Assembly (NCBI GenBank): GCA_002393865.1
Contig: DGUD01000140.1
Coordinates: 1 to 15,100, forward strand
DNA: 15,100 nt
From: Treponema sp. UBA4319
GTDB taxonomy: Bacteria > Spirochaetota > Spirochaetia > Treponematales > Treponemataceae
Direction: 5' to 3'
Shown: positions 7,015-13,710 of the stretch, piece by piece
Layout of the letters: the number at the start of each line of letters is the position of its first letter
Numbering within the stretch: position 1 is the first letter of the stretch
Notes under the pieces: generated by a model
Told to the model about the DNA's origin: nothing
The model's database searches: none
What the model saw: only the letters and a program-made list of their open reading frames with translations
Made by a program: the position numbers and the translations under genes

Positions 7015-7821
7015 ATGAAGAAGGAAAATCGAGAGCTTGTCATCGGTACCGCAATCACCGCAATCGTGCTGCTCATGGCAATCGTCAGCTTTTTTTATAC
7101 GCCTTACGACATCACTTTTATGAACATCGCGGAGCGCAGCCAGCCGCCATCATGGGCGCATCCTGCGGGCACGGACAACATGGGGCGCGACATCCTGAGC
7201 AGGCTGATGGTCGGTTCCCGTTTTACCCTGCTTGTTGCGCTCGGAACCGTCATAGGGAGCACGCTTGCCGGAAGCGTTCTGGGCATGGTGAGCGGTTACA
7301 TCGGTGGATGGACGGACGAAGTCATCATGCGGCTCATCGACGCCGTCAATTCCTTTCCCGGTCTGCTGATTGCCCTTGTCATCGTTACCGTGCTTGATTA
7401 CGGCAAATATACCATCATCCCGGCGCTGTGCATCATGTTCATCCCCAGCTACACGCGTATCGTCCGCATGGGCGTCATGCAGTGCAAGGAGGCGGAATTC
7501 GTCAAGAATTACCGCGTCTTTGGCGCATCTGATGTCCGGCTGCTTACCGTGCACATCTTTCCCAACATCATGCCGCAGCTTTTTTCCTCCATCATCATCG
7601 GGCTGTCAAACGCGATACTCGCGGAATCCAGCATGAGCTACCTCGGTCTCGGCATCCAGCCGCCTGCCCCCAGCTGGGGATGGATGCTCAACGAGGCGCA
7701 GGGCACCATATTCAAATCGCCGTGGTATGCCGTTTCTTCCGGAATCATGATTGTCATCACCATCGTCGGCTTCAACTGCATCGGCGAAGGGCTGCGCAAA
7801 AAATACGCGAGGAGCCTGTGA
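7015..7821 (+). CDS. Dipeptide/oligopeptide ABC transporter permease, DppC/OppC type
   Basis: This 268-residue membrane protein is the second permease of the system. It has an N-terminal membrane segment (residues about 8-28), the family block HPAGTDNMGRDILSRL followed by GSRFTL, and the EAA loop around EAEFVKNYRVFGASD and HIFPNIMP. Near the C-terminus it carries LAESSMSYLGLGIQPPAPSWG. The ATG has CAGGAGA 7 bases upstream. It follows the DppB-type gene by 101 bases, longer than other gaps in this set, with a small GC-rich hairpin at 6919-6940 but no clear promoter. Its stop TGA shares one base with the next start (TGATG), so it is coupled to the ATPase gene. Confidence 0.92.
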   Translation: MKKENRELVIGTAITAIVLLMAIVSFFYTPYDITFMNIAERSQPPSWAHPAGTDNMGRDILSRLMVGSRFTLLVALGTVIGSTLAGSVLGMVSGYIGGWTDEVIMRLIDAVNSFPGLLIALVIVTVLDYGKYTIIPALCIMFIPSYTRIVRMGVMQCKEAEFVKNYRVFGASDVRLLTVHIFPNIMPQLFSSIIIGLSNAILAESSMSYLGLGIQPPAPSWGWMLNEAQGTIFKSPWYAVSSGIMIVITIVGFNCIGEGLRKKYARSL

Positions 7822-8831
7822 TGAAGGACAAGGTGCTTCAGGTAGAGGACTTCTCCCTCGATGCAGAGATAAACGGAGAGCACTACACTGCCGTTGATAG
7901 TATCCACTTCCACGTGAACGAAGGGGAAATCCTTGGTATCGTCGGCGAAAGCGGCTGCGGCAAAAGCCTTACGGCGCTCTCGGTGCAGGGGCTGCTTGCC
8001 CCAAATGTCCGCGTAAAGAGTGGCCGGATGCTCTTTGGCGGCAGCGACCTGCTTGCCATGTCTGCGGCACAGCGGAGGGCAATAAACGGCAGGGATATCA
8101 CGATGATTTTTCAGGAACCGATGACGTCCCTGAATCCGCTCATGAAAATCGGCAGGCAGATAGGCGAGGTGCTTGAGCTGCACACAAAGCAGAGCAAGCA
8201 GGAAATCCGCCGGCAGAGTGCCGCCCTGCTGGAGGAAATCGGCATATTCGACGTGGAGCGCATACTGAACAGCTATCCGCACCAGCTTTCCGGAGGAATG
8301 CGGCAGCGCGTCATGATTGCCATGGCGCTTATCTGCAATCCCCGCCTGCTGATTGCCGACGAGCCGACGACGGCGCTCGACGTGACGACGCAGGCACATG
8401 TGCTCGCGCTGCTCAAAAAAATAAACCGTGAGCACGGCACTTCCATGCTGTTCATCTCGCACGACATCGGCGTCATCAGCAGCCTTTGCGACAGGATGCT
8501 CGTTATGTACGGCGGAAAAATCATGGAGAAAGGGGAGACGCAGGAAGTCCTCGGCCACCCCGCCAACGAGTACACAAAGGGGCTGCTCGCCTCCGTCCCC
8601 AGCCGGGAAAAGAAAGGAGCCCCGCTCGACTGCATTCCCGGCAGGGTTCCATCCGTAACGGAAGCCAAACTTCCTTGCCCCTTTGCGCCCCGCTGCCCGG
8701 CGGCGCAGGATATCTGTTCCCGCAAGGCACCGGAAGAGTGGCCGCTCGGTGGGGCACACGCGGTCAGCTGCTGGAATGCCGTCTGCACAGAATCCGGCGG
8801 CAGGGAGGATACTATATGGAAGAAATCCTGA
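7821..8831 (+). CDS. Dipeptide/oligopeptide ABC transporter ATP-binding protein, DppD/OppD type
   Basis: This 336-residue ATPase energises peptide import from the cytoplasmic face. Walker A GESGCGKS is at 42-49, the Q-loop Gln98 in IFQEP, the signature LSGGM at 156-160, Walker B LLIADE at 176-181 with catalytic Glu181, and the switch His214 in FISHD. The C-terminal peptide-transporter extension carries CPFAPRCPAAQDIC (Cys286, 292, 299) and Cys317. This cysteine set is conserved in the family, and an iron-sulfur cluster has been seen there in a mycobacterial relative. Whether this protein holds one is untested. The ATG overlaps the permease stop, and the 3' end overlaps the next ATPase gene by 16 bases. 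Confidence 0.94.
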   Translation: MKDKVLQVEDFSLDAEINGEHYTAVDSIHFHVNEGEILGIVGESGCGKSLTALSVQGLLAPNVRVKSGRMLFGGSDLLAMSAAQRRAINGRDITMIFQEPMTSLNPLMKIGRQIGEVLELHTKQSKQEIRRQSAALLEEIGIFDVERILNSYPHQLSGGMRQRVMIAMALICNPRLLIADEPTTALDVTTQAHVLALLKKINREHGTSMLFISHDIGVISSLCDRMLVMYGGKIMEKGETQEVLGHPANEYTKGLLASVPSREKKGAPLDCIPGRVPSVTEAKLPCPFAPRCPAAQDICSRKAPEEWPLGGAHAVSCWNAVCTESGGREDTIWKKS

Positions 8832-9784
8832 GCGCAGAGCGGGTCTCTGTCTCCTATCCCGACAGCAGTCTCGGTATATTCGCAAAGAGAAAGCAGAAGC
8901 TGGTGCTCCACGACGTATCGCTTTCCATCCGGCGGCGGGAATTCTTCGGGCTGGTGGGAGAAAGCGGCTGCGGTAAATCGACCTTCGGCAACGCCGTGCT
9001 GGGGTTGCTTCCGTTTACAGGAAGCATACATATCGACGGGCACGACCGGAACACTGAGGCACGCCCTGTTTTTACCCGCCTTGTGCAGGCTGTGTTCCAG
9101 GATCCGCTGGGCGCGCTGAACCCCAAAAAGACGGTCGGTTTTACGATGGAAGAGCCGCTCCTGATAAACGGTATCGGCACGGCGGCTGAGCGCGAGCAGA
9201 AAGTCTGCCAGATGCTTGATACGGTCGGGCTGGATGCCTCGTACCGCAAGCGCTACCCCTCAGAGCTGAGCGGCGGTCAGCGGCAGCGCGTATGCATTGG
9301 CGCCGCGCTTATGCTTGACCCAAAACTTGTCATCGCCGACGAGGCTGTTTCCGCGCTGGACGTCTCCGTCGGTTCCCAGATTCTGAACTTGTTCAGGGAA
9401 ATCCACCGCGACCGGGAACTGTCCCTGCTGTTCATCTCGCACAACCTGAACATCGTCTACTATATGTGCGACAGGATAGCCGTCATGTACCGGGGCTACA
9501 TCGTGGAGCAGGGCGATGCTGACGATGTATACCAGCGGCCGCTCCATCCCTACACAAAACTGCTGCTCTCCTCCGTCCCGGACATAGGGGGGCAGGCCGA
9601 ACGCGGCCGCGGCGATGCTCCTCTGGAAACGCTCCGCGCCCCATGCAGCGGCGCCTGCTGCTTCTACCACCGCTGCCCCCTCGCGGACGAGCGCTGCCTC
9701 AGCGAACCCCAGCCGCTTCTCTGCGGCAACAGCCATCTGGTACGCTGCTGGAAAGCTCCGTCCTCCGGTATCCTGCAAAGCTGA
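8816..9784 (+). CDS. Dipeptide/oligopeptide ABC transporter ATP-binding protein, DppF/OppF type
   Basis: This 322-residue second ATPase forms a heterodimer with the preceding one. Walker A GESGCGKS is at 48-55, Gln95 in VFQDP, the signature LSGGQ at 151-155, Walker B LVIADE at 171-176 followed by AVSALD, and His209 in FISHN. The FxDPLGALNPKKTV block (94-107) is typical of the DppF side. FISHN has Asn where FISHD is usual; this residue follows the catalytic His and should not abolish activity. The C-terminal extension again has cysteines (277, 281, 282, 287, 294, 303, 311) in the CxxxxxCPxxxxxxC style. ATG 8816 has GGGAGG upstream. It is the last gene of the set; no substrate-binding protein gene adjoins it on either side within the window. 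Confidence 0.93.
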   Translation: MEEILSAERVSVSYPDSSLGIFAKRKQKLVLHDVSLSIRRREFFGLVGESGCGKSTFGNAVLGLLPFTGSIHIDGHDRNTEARPVFTRLVQAVFQDPLGALNPKKTVGFTMEEPLLINGIGTAAEREQKVCQMLDTVGLDASYRKRYPSELSGGQRQRVCIGAALMLDPKLVIADEAVSALDVSVGSQILNLFREIHRDRELSLLFISHNLNIVYYMCDRIAVMYRGYIVEQGDADDVYQRPLHPYTKLLLSSVPDIGGQAERGRGDAPLETLRAPCSGACCFYHRCPLADERCLSEPQPLLCGNSHLVRCWKAPSSGILQS

Positions 9785-9797
9785 TTCGCCGTTATGC

Positions 9798-9830
9798 GGG
9801 AACCCAGTCCCGGCTTGCGGCGGGCTTCCC
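9798..9830. other. Hairpin between convergent transporter and radical SAM genes
   Basis: GGGAA (9798-9802) pairs with TTCCC (9826-9830), and inner CCC and CCG segments pair with GGG and CGG. It lies in the 59-base gap between two convergent genes, where a shared terminator would be useful. There is no T run on either strand, so intrinsic termination is doubtful. Confidence 0.3.
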
Positions 9831-9843
9831 GGCAAATGACCCG

Positions 9844-10968
9844 TCAAAGCGTTTGCTGCGGGGCGGATGCGTCGTATTCCTGTAACGCGGCATACAAATC
9901 CGCATGGTAATCCGAGCATGCGGCATGTTTTTCCACCAGCCCAAGGATTGCGTGGATGTTGCTTCTGAACAGGCACGAGGTATTGCCCTGCTGCATGCGT
10001 TTCAATTCCTGAAAATATGTATTGCTGTTGAATACATCTGCTATCTTCTCGCTGACGGGCACATTCGAGAACGGAATCGCAGGGCAGGTGCCGAATTCTC
10101 CGTTTTCGGAGATGTACAGACCTTTGCCGCTCCTGAACGGGCAGACCGAGCCGATTGCGTGCATGGAAAGGGGCAGCATGCGCGCCTTCATCGTCCGGCT
10201 GATTTCGCATTCTTTTAAAAGCGCCATATCCTGCGCATCCAGCAGCAGCTCATTCCGGATATTTCTTCCTGACGGCGTATATTGGACAAAGAGCGCAAAC
10301 GAGCTGCCGAGCGCCCTGATGCTTTTGAGCCAGCGGATATCTGTCACGTCCTGAATATTTTTGGAAGTCGTCATGACCGTTATGCCGAAGGGAATCTTGT
10401 TGCTCGTCAAAAGCGAAAACTGCTTCCTGAGATTCTCATATACGCCTGCGCCGCGTCTTTGCGCCGTGGAACCGGAAGGCCCGTCGATGCCGACAAGCAG
10501 GATGACATTTTGCAGCCGTGACAAGGCATGCGCGGTATCGTCCCGTATCAGCAGCGCGTTTGTGAACACAAAAAAATACAGCTTGGGGTGCTCCTGTATC
10601 AGGCTTACAATAGCGGGATGGGTGAACGGTTCTCCGCCCGTCAGCCCGATGAGTTTCGTTCCGTTTTGCTCGGCTTCGGAAAGAATCGCTTTCAAATCGT
10701 CTGTAGGAATGCTGGCCCTGCGTTTCTCGTCGCGGATAAAGCATTCCTTGCAGGCAAGGTTGCATTTGCCTGTCACGGCAATCAGCAGCACCTGCGGAAA
10801 ACGATGCGTTTCTTTCCTAAAGACAAAAATATAGTATGCAAGACAGAAGCGGACAAATCGGAAAGTCTTTCTGATTCCTGCATTCCGTATCAAATGTGCG
10901 GCGGCAAGCGGAAGTCTCAGTAAAAACAAAGCGAGCTGGGTACATGTGTTTTTCGTATTCATCTTCAT
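9844..10968 (-). CDS. Radical SAM protein with cysteine-rich C-terminal region
   Basis: This 374-residue protein has the radical SAM core. The cluster-binding motif is CNLACKEC (Cys69, Cys73, Cys76), and the SAM-binding TGGEPF is at 110-115. About 60 residues precede the motif, with hydrophobic stretches (QLALFLLRLPLAAAHLI at about 11-27 and FCLAYYIFVF at 41-50) that suggest membrane association. The C-terminal part has Cys276, Cys295 in GTCPAIPFS, Cys332 and Cys351. This resembles a SPASM or twitch auxiliary cluster domain but is not a clean match. SPASM proteins often modify ribosomal peptides or activate enzymes, but no precursor peptide gene is visible beside this one. I chose ATG 10968 for its AGGGAA 6 bases upstream and its match to the promoter at 10995-11024. 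The substrate is unknown. Confidence 0.85.
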   Translation of the reverse strand: MKMNTKNTCTQLALFLLRLPLAAAHLIRNAGIRKTFRFVRFCLAYYIFVFRKETHRFPQVLLIAVTGKCNLACKECFIRDEKRRASIPTDDLKAILSEAEQNGTKLIGLTGGEPFTHPAIVSLIQEHPKLYFFVFTNALLIRDDTAHALSRLQNVILLVGIDGPSGSTAQRRGAGVYENLRKQFSLLTSNKIPFGITVMTTSKNIQDVTDIRWLKSIRALGSSFALFVQYTPSGRNIRNELLLDAQDMALLKECEISRTMKARMLPLSMHAIGSVCPFRSGKGLYISENGEFGTCPAIPFSNVPVSEKIADVFNSNTYFQELKRMQQGNTSCLFRSNIHAILGLVEKHAACSDYHADLYAALQEYDASAPQQTL

Positions 10969-10994
10969 CTTATTCCCTGCTGCGGAGCATGAGC

Positions 10995-11024
10995 AGTATA
11001 TCCCAAAGCAATCGTATTTGTCAA
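10995..11024 (-). promoter_or_regulatory. Promoter of the radical SAM gene
   Basis: On the minus strand, TTGACA (11024-11019) and TATACT (11000-10995) are separated by 18 bases. The leader to ATG 10968 would be about 20 bases. Hexamers and spacing are identical to those of the divergent promoter at 11067-11096. Confidence 0.8.
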
Positions 11025-11026
11025 AC

Positions 11027-11043
11027 AAAGCGGACGCCGCTTT
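11027..11043. promoter_or_regulatory. 17-bp perfect dyad between divergent promoters; candidate operator
   Basis: AAAGCGG and CCGCTTT flank the centre ACG. The dyad sits 3 bp upstream of the -35 box of the radical SAM promoter and 23 bp upstream of the -35 box of the GyrI-like gene promoter. This position suits an activator or a shared regulator of both genes. The regulator is unknown. Confidence 0.5.
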
Positions 11044-11066
11044 CCGAGGCTTCCGCAGCAGATTGC

Positions 11067-11096
11067 TTGACAGCTATTCGGCTCCGCCCCTATACT
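11067..11096 (+). promoter_or_regulatory. Promoter of the GyrI-like gene
   Basis: TTGACA (11067-11072) and TATACT (11091-11096) are 18 bases apart. Transcription would begin about 50 bases before the ATG at 11154, which has AAGGAGA upstream. Confidence 0.8.
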
Positions 11097-11153
11097 GGAA
11101 AAGCTTATTCGCGCGGAAGGAACGCATGCCGTGCTGCAGGCAAGGAGAACATT

Positions 11154-11786
11154 ATGGCATTCGATTTCAAGAAAGAGTTCAAAGAATTCTATCTTCCAAA
11201 GAACAAAGCTGAGATTGTCACAATCCCTCAGATGCGGTATGCCGCGGTGCGTGGCAAGGGAAATCCGAATGAAGCGGGCGGTGAGTATGAAAGGGCTGTC
11301 GGGATTTTGTACGCGATTGCCTATACGCTAAAAATGAGCTACAAATCAGATTACAAGATAGACGGCTTTTTTGAATATGTGGTTCCTCCGCTTGAAGGCT
11401 TCTGGTGGCAGGACGGAATTGACGGCGTGAACTATGCCGACAAATCATCCTTCAACTGGATTTCCGTTATCCGGCTGCCTGATTTTGTTATGGAAAAAGA
11501 TTTTGACTGGGCGGTCGGCAGCGCTTCCGCAAAGAAAAAGATAGACTGCTCTGCCGCTGAATATCTTACGATTGACGAAGGTCTCTGCGTACAGATAATG
11601 CATAGCGGCTCCTATGACGAAGAGCCTGCGACTATAAAACGTATGGACGACTTTGTCCATGCAAACGGCTACGAGAACGACATAAGCGAAAAGCGCCTGC
11701 ATCACGAGATATATCTTTCAGCCCCCCGGAAATCTGCCCCCGAAAAATGGAAGACCGTAATCAGGCATCCGATACGCAAGAGCTAA
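11154..11786 (+). CDS. GyrI-like small-molecule-binding domain protein
   Basis: This 210-residue protein is a stand-alone GyrI-like (effector-binding, SHS2-fold) protein without a DNA-binding domain. Family blocks are ERAVGILYAIAYTLKM (46-61), a YVVPPLEGFWW segment (75-85), a middle strand NWISVIRLPDFV (101-112), and the C-terminal HHEIYLSAPRKSAPEKWKTV (183-202). Members of this family include enzymes that hydrolyse the cyclopropane of DNA-alkylating antibiotics such as yatakemycin; the wider superfamily includes SbmC/GyrI, which protects gyrase from microcin B17. The acidic and tryptophan residues in LEGFWW suggest a real binding pocket, but the ligand is not known. The ATG at 11154 has AAGGAGA 6 bases upstream; the longer open frame from 10896 runs through the promoter region and is not coding. 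It lies 86 bases before the S66 peptidase gene on the same strand. Confidence 0.87.
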   Translation: MAFDFKKEFKEFYLPKNKAEIVTIPQMRYAAVRGKGNPNEAGGEYERAVGILYAIAYTLKMSYKSDYKIDGFFEYVVPPLEGFWWQDGIDGVNYADKSSFNWISVIRLPDFVMEKDFDWAVGSASAKKKIDCSAAEYLTIDEGLCVQIMHSGSYDEEPATIKRMDDFVHANGYENDISEKRLHHEIYLSAPRKSAPEKWKTVIRHPIRKS

Positions 11787-11829
11787 ACAGCTTTTATGCC
11801 GCGCAAAAATGGCATACTGGCGCAATCCG

Positions 11830-11858
11830 TTGCAAGGTGTACGGCCTGCGCAGATAAC
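11830..11858 (+). promoter_or_regulatory. Candidate promoter of the S66 peptidase gene
   Basis: TTGCAA (11830-11835) and GATAAC (11853-11858) are 17 bases apart. The start codon is 14 bases further on, leaving a very short leader that contains GAGGA. Read-through from the GyrI-like gene is also possible, since no terminator lies between them. Confidence 0.45.
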
Positions 11859-11872
11859 ACAACGAGGACAAT

Positions 11873-12904
11873 ATGGTAAAAAAGATTGCGATAATAAGCC
11901 TTTCCAGAGGAATACTGGGAGAATCCTTTGTCCAGCATGAGGTAAAAATCGGAAAGCAAAGGCTCAAGGACTATGGCGTTGAAGTCGTTACGACCGGGCA
12001 CGCCTTAAAAGGAATGGACTATCTGGCTGAGCATCCTGAATCCCGCGCCCAGGATTTGCTGCATGCCCTGAACGATACATCCATCGATATGATTGTATGC
12101 GCGATAGGCGGCGACGATACCTACCGGCTCCTGCCGTATCTTTTTGAGCATGAGCAGCTAAAGAAAGCTGTCCAAAACAACAAGAAAATCTTTCTGGGCT
12201 ATTCGGACACAACCATGAATCATTTTATGCTGCACAACGCCGGGCTGGACACATTTTACGGGCAGGCATTCCTGCCTGACATTTGTGAGCTTGACAAAGA
12301 GATGCTCCCGTACACAAAAAAATATTTTGAGGAGCTCCTGCAGACAGGCACAATAAAAGAAATCCGCCCAAGTGAAGTCTGGTACACAGAACGGGCATCC
12401 TTTGGGGAAGACCAGATAGGAATCCCCAAGCAGCAGCATAAAAAACAAGGCTTTGAGCTCCTTCAGGGCGCCCCTTCTTTTAGCGGAAAAATCCTCGGTG
12501 GCTGCATAGAAAGCATGTACGATATGTTTGATAATTCCAGATATGCAGACAGCGTGGAGCTCTGCAAAAAATACAAGCTCTTTCCTTCTTTAAAAGACTG
12601 GGAAGGTAAAATCCTGCTCCTGGAATCCAGCGAGGAAAAAACAAAACCTGAGCTCTACAGAAAGATGCCCCTTGCGCTTAAGGAAAGCGGAGTCTTTTCT
12701 GTGATACAGGGCATTCTGGTCGGAAAACCGATAGACGAAGTCTACTGTGACGAGTATAAAAAACTGCTGGTTCAGCTTGTCGATGACGCACGTCTGCCAA
12801 TCCTGTATAATGTCAACATCGGCCACGCGTCACCCAAATGCATTATCCCCTTTGGGGTAGAGGCATCCGTTGGTGCGGACAAGCAGCTGATACGCTTCGC
12901 ATAG
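11873..12904 (+). CDS. Peptidase S66 family protein (LD-carboxypeptidase / MccF-like)
   Basis: This 343-residue serine peptidase has the S66 triad. Ser111 is in the nucleophile elbow LGYSDTT, Glu251 in LLLESSEE and His318 in NIGHASP. IGGDDTYRLLPYL (78-90) and GGCIES (209-214) are also typical. The Glu-His spacing of 67 fits the family. The long Ser-Glu spacing of 140 and the overall length fit the MccF-like branch better than short murein LD-carboxypeptidases. MccF cleaves microcin C and related aminoacyl adenylates, giving immunity; LdcA trims the tetrapeptide of recycled murein. Either role is possible here. No signal peptide is visible, so a cytoplasmic place is expected. GAGGA precedes ATG 11873. 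The family assignment is firm, the substrate is not. Confidence 0.9.
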   Translation: MVKKIAIISLSRGILGESFVQHEVKIGKQRLKDYGVEVVTTGHALKGMDYLAEHPESRAQDLLHALNDTSIDMIVCAIGGDDTYRLLPYLFEHEQLKKAVQNNKKIFLGYSDTTMNHFMLHNAGLDTFYGQAFLPDICELDKEMLPYTKKYFEELLQTGTIKEIRPSEVWYTERASFGEDQIGIPKQQHKKQGFELLQGAPSFSGKILGGCIESMYDMFDNSRYADSVELCKKYKLFPSLKDWEGKILLLESSEEKTKPELYRKMPLALKESGVFSVIQGILVGKPIDEVYCDEYKKLLVQLVDDARLPILYNVNIGHASPKCIIPFGVEASVGADKQLIRFA

Positions 12905-12937
12905 CAGGAAGCCTTGCTGACAATCTGTACCAATAGG

Positions 12938-12967
12938 GCCGTCCGGAACCATCAGTTTCCTGACGGC
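12938..12967. other. Strong hairpin between the S66 gene and the reductase remnant
   Basis: GCCGTC (12938-12943) pairs with GACGGC (12962-12967); after one mismatch, GGAA (12945-12948) pairs with TTCC (12957-12960), leaving an 8-base loop. No T run follows on either strand. It may act as a transcript end between convergent genes. It does not carry the GTTRRRY boxes of an integron attC site. Nothing else recognisable lies between 12905 and 13005. Confidence 0.4.
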
Positions 12968-13005
12968 TCCCATTACGTGCGCCCGCATGTCTGCGAGCAG
13001 GCAGG

Positions 13006-13262
13006 CTACCAGTTCTTCTTCTCCTTGCTGGAATCGTGCTTTGCCTTTCATTCCTCCACCATCTTTGCAAAGCACTATACCATAGCCGGGGCGTAGTGGC
13101 TAAAGAAGAAACTGCCTTTGTGTCCAGCGCGGCGATTTTTGCCATGTCACCGTCGCTGATCACAAAGTCAAACACGTCGAAGTTTCCCGCCATGCGCTCC
13201 TTGCGCGTGGGATAGGACTTTGACACACCAATCGCCCTGACCTTGCCCTCGTCATACAAAGC
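13006..13262 (-). pseudogene. Aldo/keto reductase remnant (deleted, frameshifted, with stops)
   Basis: Read on the minus strand, ALYDEGKVRAIGVS (from 13262) matches the mid-region of aldo/keto reductases. It then jumps straight to TRKERMAGNFDVFDF and DMAKIAALDTK, a segment that normally lies about 80-100 residues later, so a large internal deletion is evident. Near 13114-13122 the reading frame shifts; in the new frame SFFFSHYAPAMV continues the family C-terminus. It is broken by TAG (13077-13075), then runs CFAKMVEE, is broken by TGA, and then reads KAKHDSSKEKKNW before a final TAG at 13008-13006. Substituting ordinary residues at the stops restores the usual reductase tail. The N-terminal half with the NADPH-site Tyr and Lys is missing. 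It sits directly beside the integron integrase gene, which fits repeated local rearrangement. Confidence 0.85.
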
Positions 13263-13586
13263 GGCGCTCTGTCTCGCCGGGGGCGGCGCGATTAAGCCAT
13301 CCTTCCGCAGGGGTGAATTGCCCGTTTTCCTTTTTACCGGAAGGCTTTTTATGAATTTCACTCTGTCATTTTCGCCCTTTACAAAATATACTTGCAATAG
13401 TATAATTATTTCTATGCACACACGTTACTTGCGTGGTGCGGCAAAGCATTATTGCGTTACTCCTTCTGGAAAAATTCTGGGCGTTAAAATGCATCCGATT
13501 GCTTAGGCTGATTTGTTTTTTGCGCTAAAGAATTTGTATGGGATACTGGTATCGGCACCGCTTATTCCGCTGACAACTTTATAGAC
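13263..13586. other. Non-coding region between reductase remnant and integrase promoter
   Basis: I see no recognisable gene here. It is A+T-richer than the left part of the window. It holds a strong plus-strand promoter (13378-13406), a 30-codon open frame starting at ATG 13414 just after that promoter, and no clear terminator. The translated frames give no family I recognise. Confidence 0.5.
13378..13406 (+). promoter_or_regulatory. Strong promoter upstream of the integrase region
   Basis: TTTACA (13378-13383) and TATAAT (13401-13406) are 17 bases apart, one mismatch from consensus. The nearest ATG is 13414, just where transcription should begin, opening a 30-codon frame (MHTRYLRG to KMHPIA, stop 13504-13506). 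It could also give a distal integrase transcript with a leader of about 300 bases. Confidence 0.65.
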
Positions 13587-13595
13587 TGGTATAAT
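13587..13595 (+). promoter_or_regulatory. Extended -10 promoter for the integrase gene
   Basis: TGGTATAAT (13587-13595) is a perfect extended -10 element, which can work without a good -35 box. CTGACA lies upstream but at only 14 bases. Transcription would start near 13602, giving a leader of about 109 bases. No LexA-type CTGT-N8-ACAG box is visible, unlike many integron integrase promoters. Confidence 0.55.
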
Positions 13596-13619
13596 CGTAA
13601 GAACGAATTCCGTTTAGCT

Positions 13620-13657
13620 GCAGATAGTGTTATCTGCCTCCGCAATCACGAATGCGG
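13620..13657 (+). promoter_or_regulatory. Two tandem hairpins in the integrase leader
   Basis: GCAGATA (13620-13626) pairs perfectly with TATCTGC (13631-13637) around the tetraloop GTGT. Three bases later CCGCA (13640-13644) pairs with TGCGG (13653-13657). Neither is followed by a T run. They lie in the untranslated leader between promoter and ribosome binding site (AAGGAG, 13694-13699). Confidence 0.45.
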
Positions 13658-13710
13658 GGTACATACTGGATGCATGGTTCAAAAAATTACATCAAGGAGC
13701 GTTTTTGAAT

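Noticed and set aside
7638..8885. 415-codon open frame on the minus strand
   Set aside because: It lies wholly opposite the DppC- and DppD-type genes, has no family similarity, and is a by-product of G+C-rich codon use.
9260..10210. 316-codon minus-strand open frame spanning the end of the DppF-type gene and part of the radical SAM gene
   Set aside because: It overlaps two well-supported genes in other frames and shows no domain.
10896..11153. N-terminal extension of the GyrI-like gene
   Set aside because: It reads through both divergent promoters and lacks family similarity; the ATG at 11154 has a good ribosome binding site.
12938..12967. Hairpin as an attC site
   Set aside because: It lacks GTTRRRY and RYYYAAC boxes at its ends, so it is only a stem-loop.
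12914..13096. 60-codon plus-strand open frame
   Set aside because: It is antisense to the reductase remnant and crosses the 12938-12967 hairpin; no motif is seen.
13483..13489. GTTAAAA as an integron core site upstream of the integrase
   Set aside because: The last base must be a pyrimidine for GTTRRRY, and no partner box is nearby.
13243..13506. 87-codon plus-strand open frame
   Set aside because: Its first part is antisense to the reductase remnant and runs through a promoter; only the last 30 codons after 13414 are plausible as a separate peptide.
13602..13710. Integrase start at GTG 13627
   Set aside because: It begins inside the first leader hairpin with no ribosome binding site; the ATG at 13711 follows AAGGAG and begins the recognisable domain.
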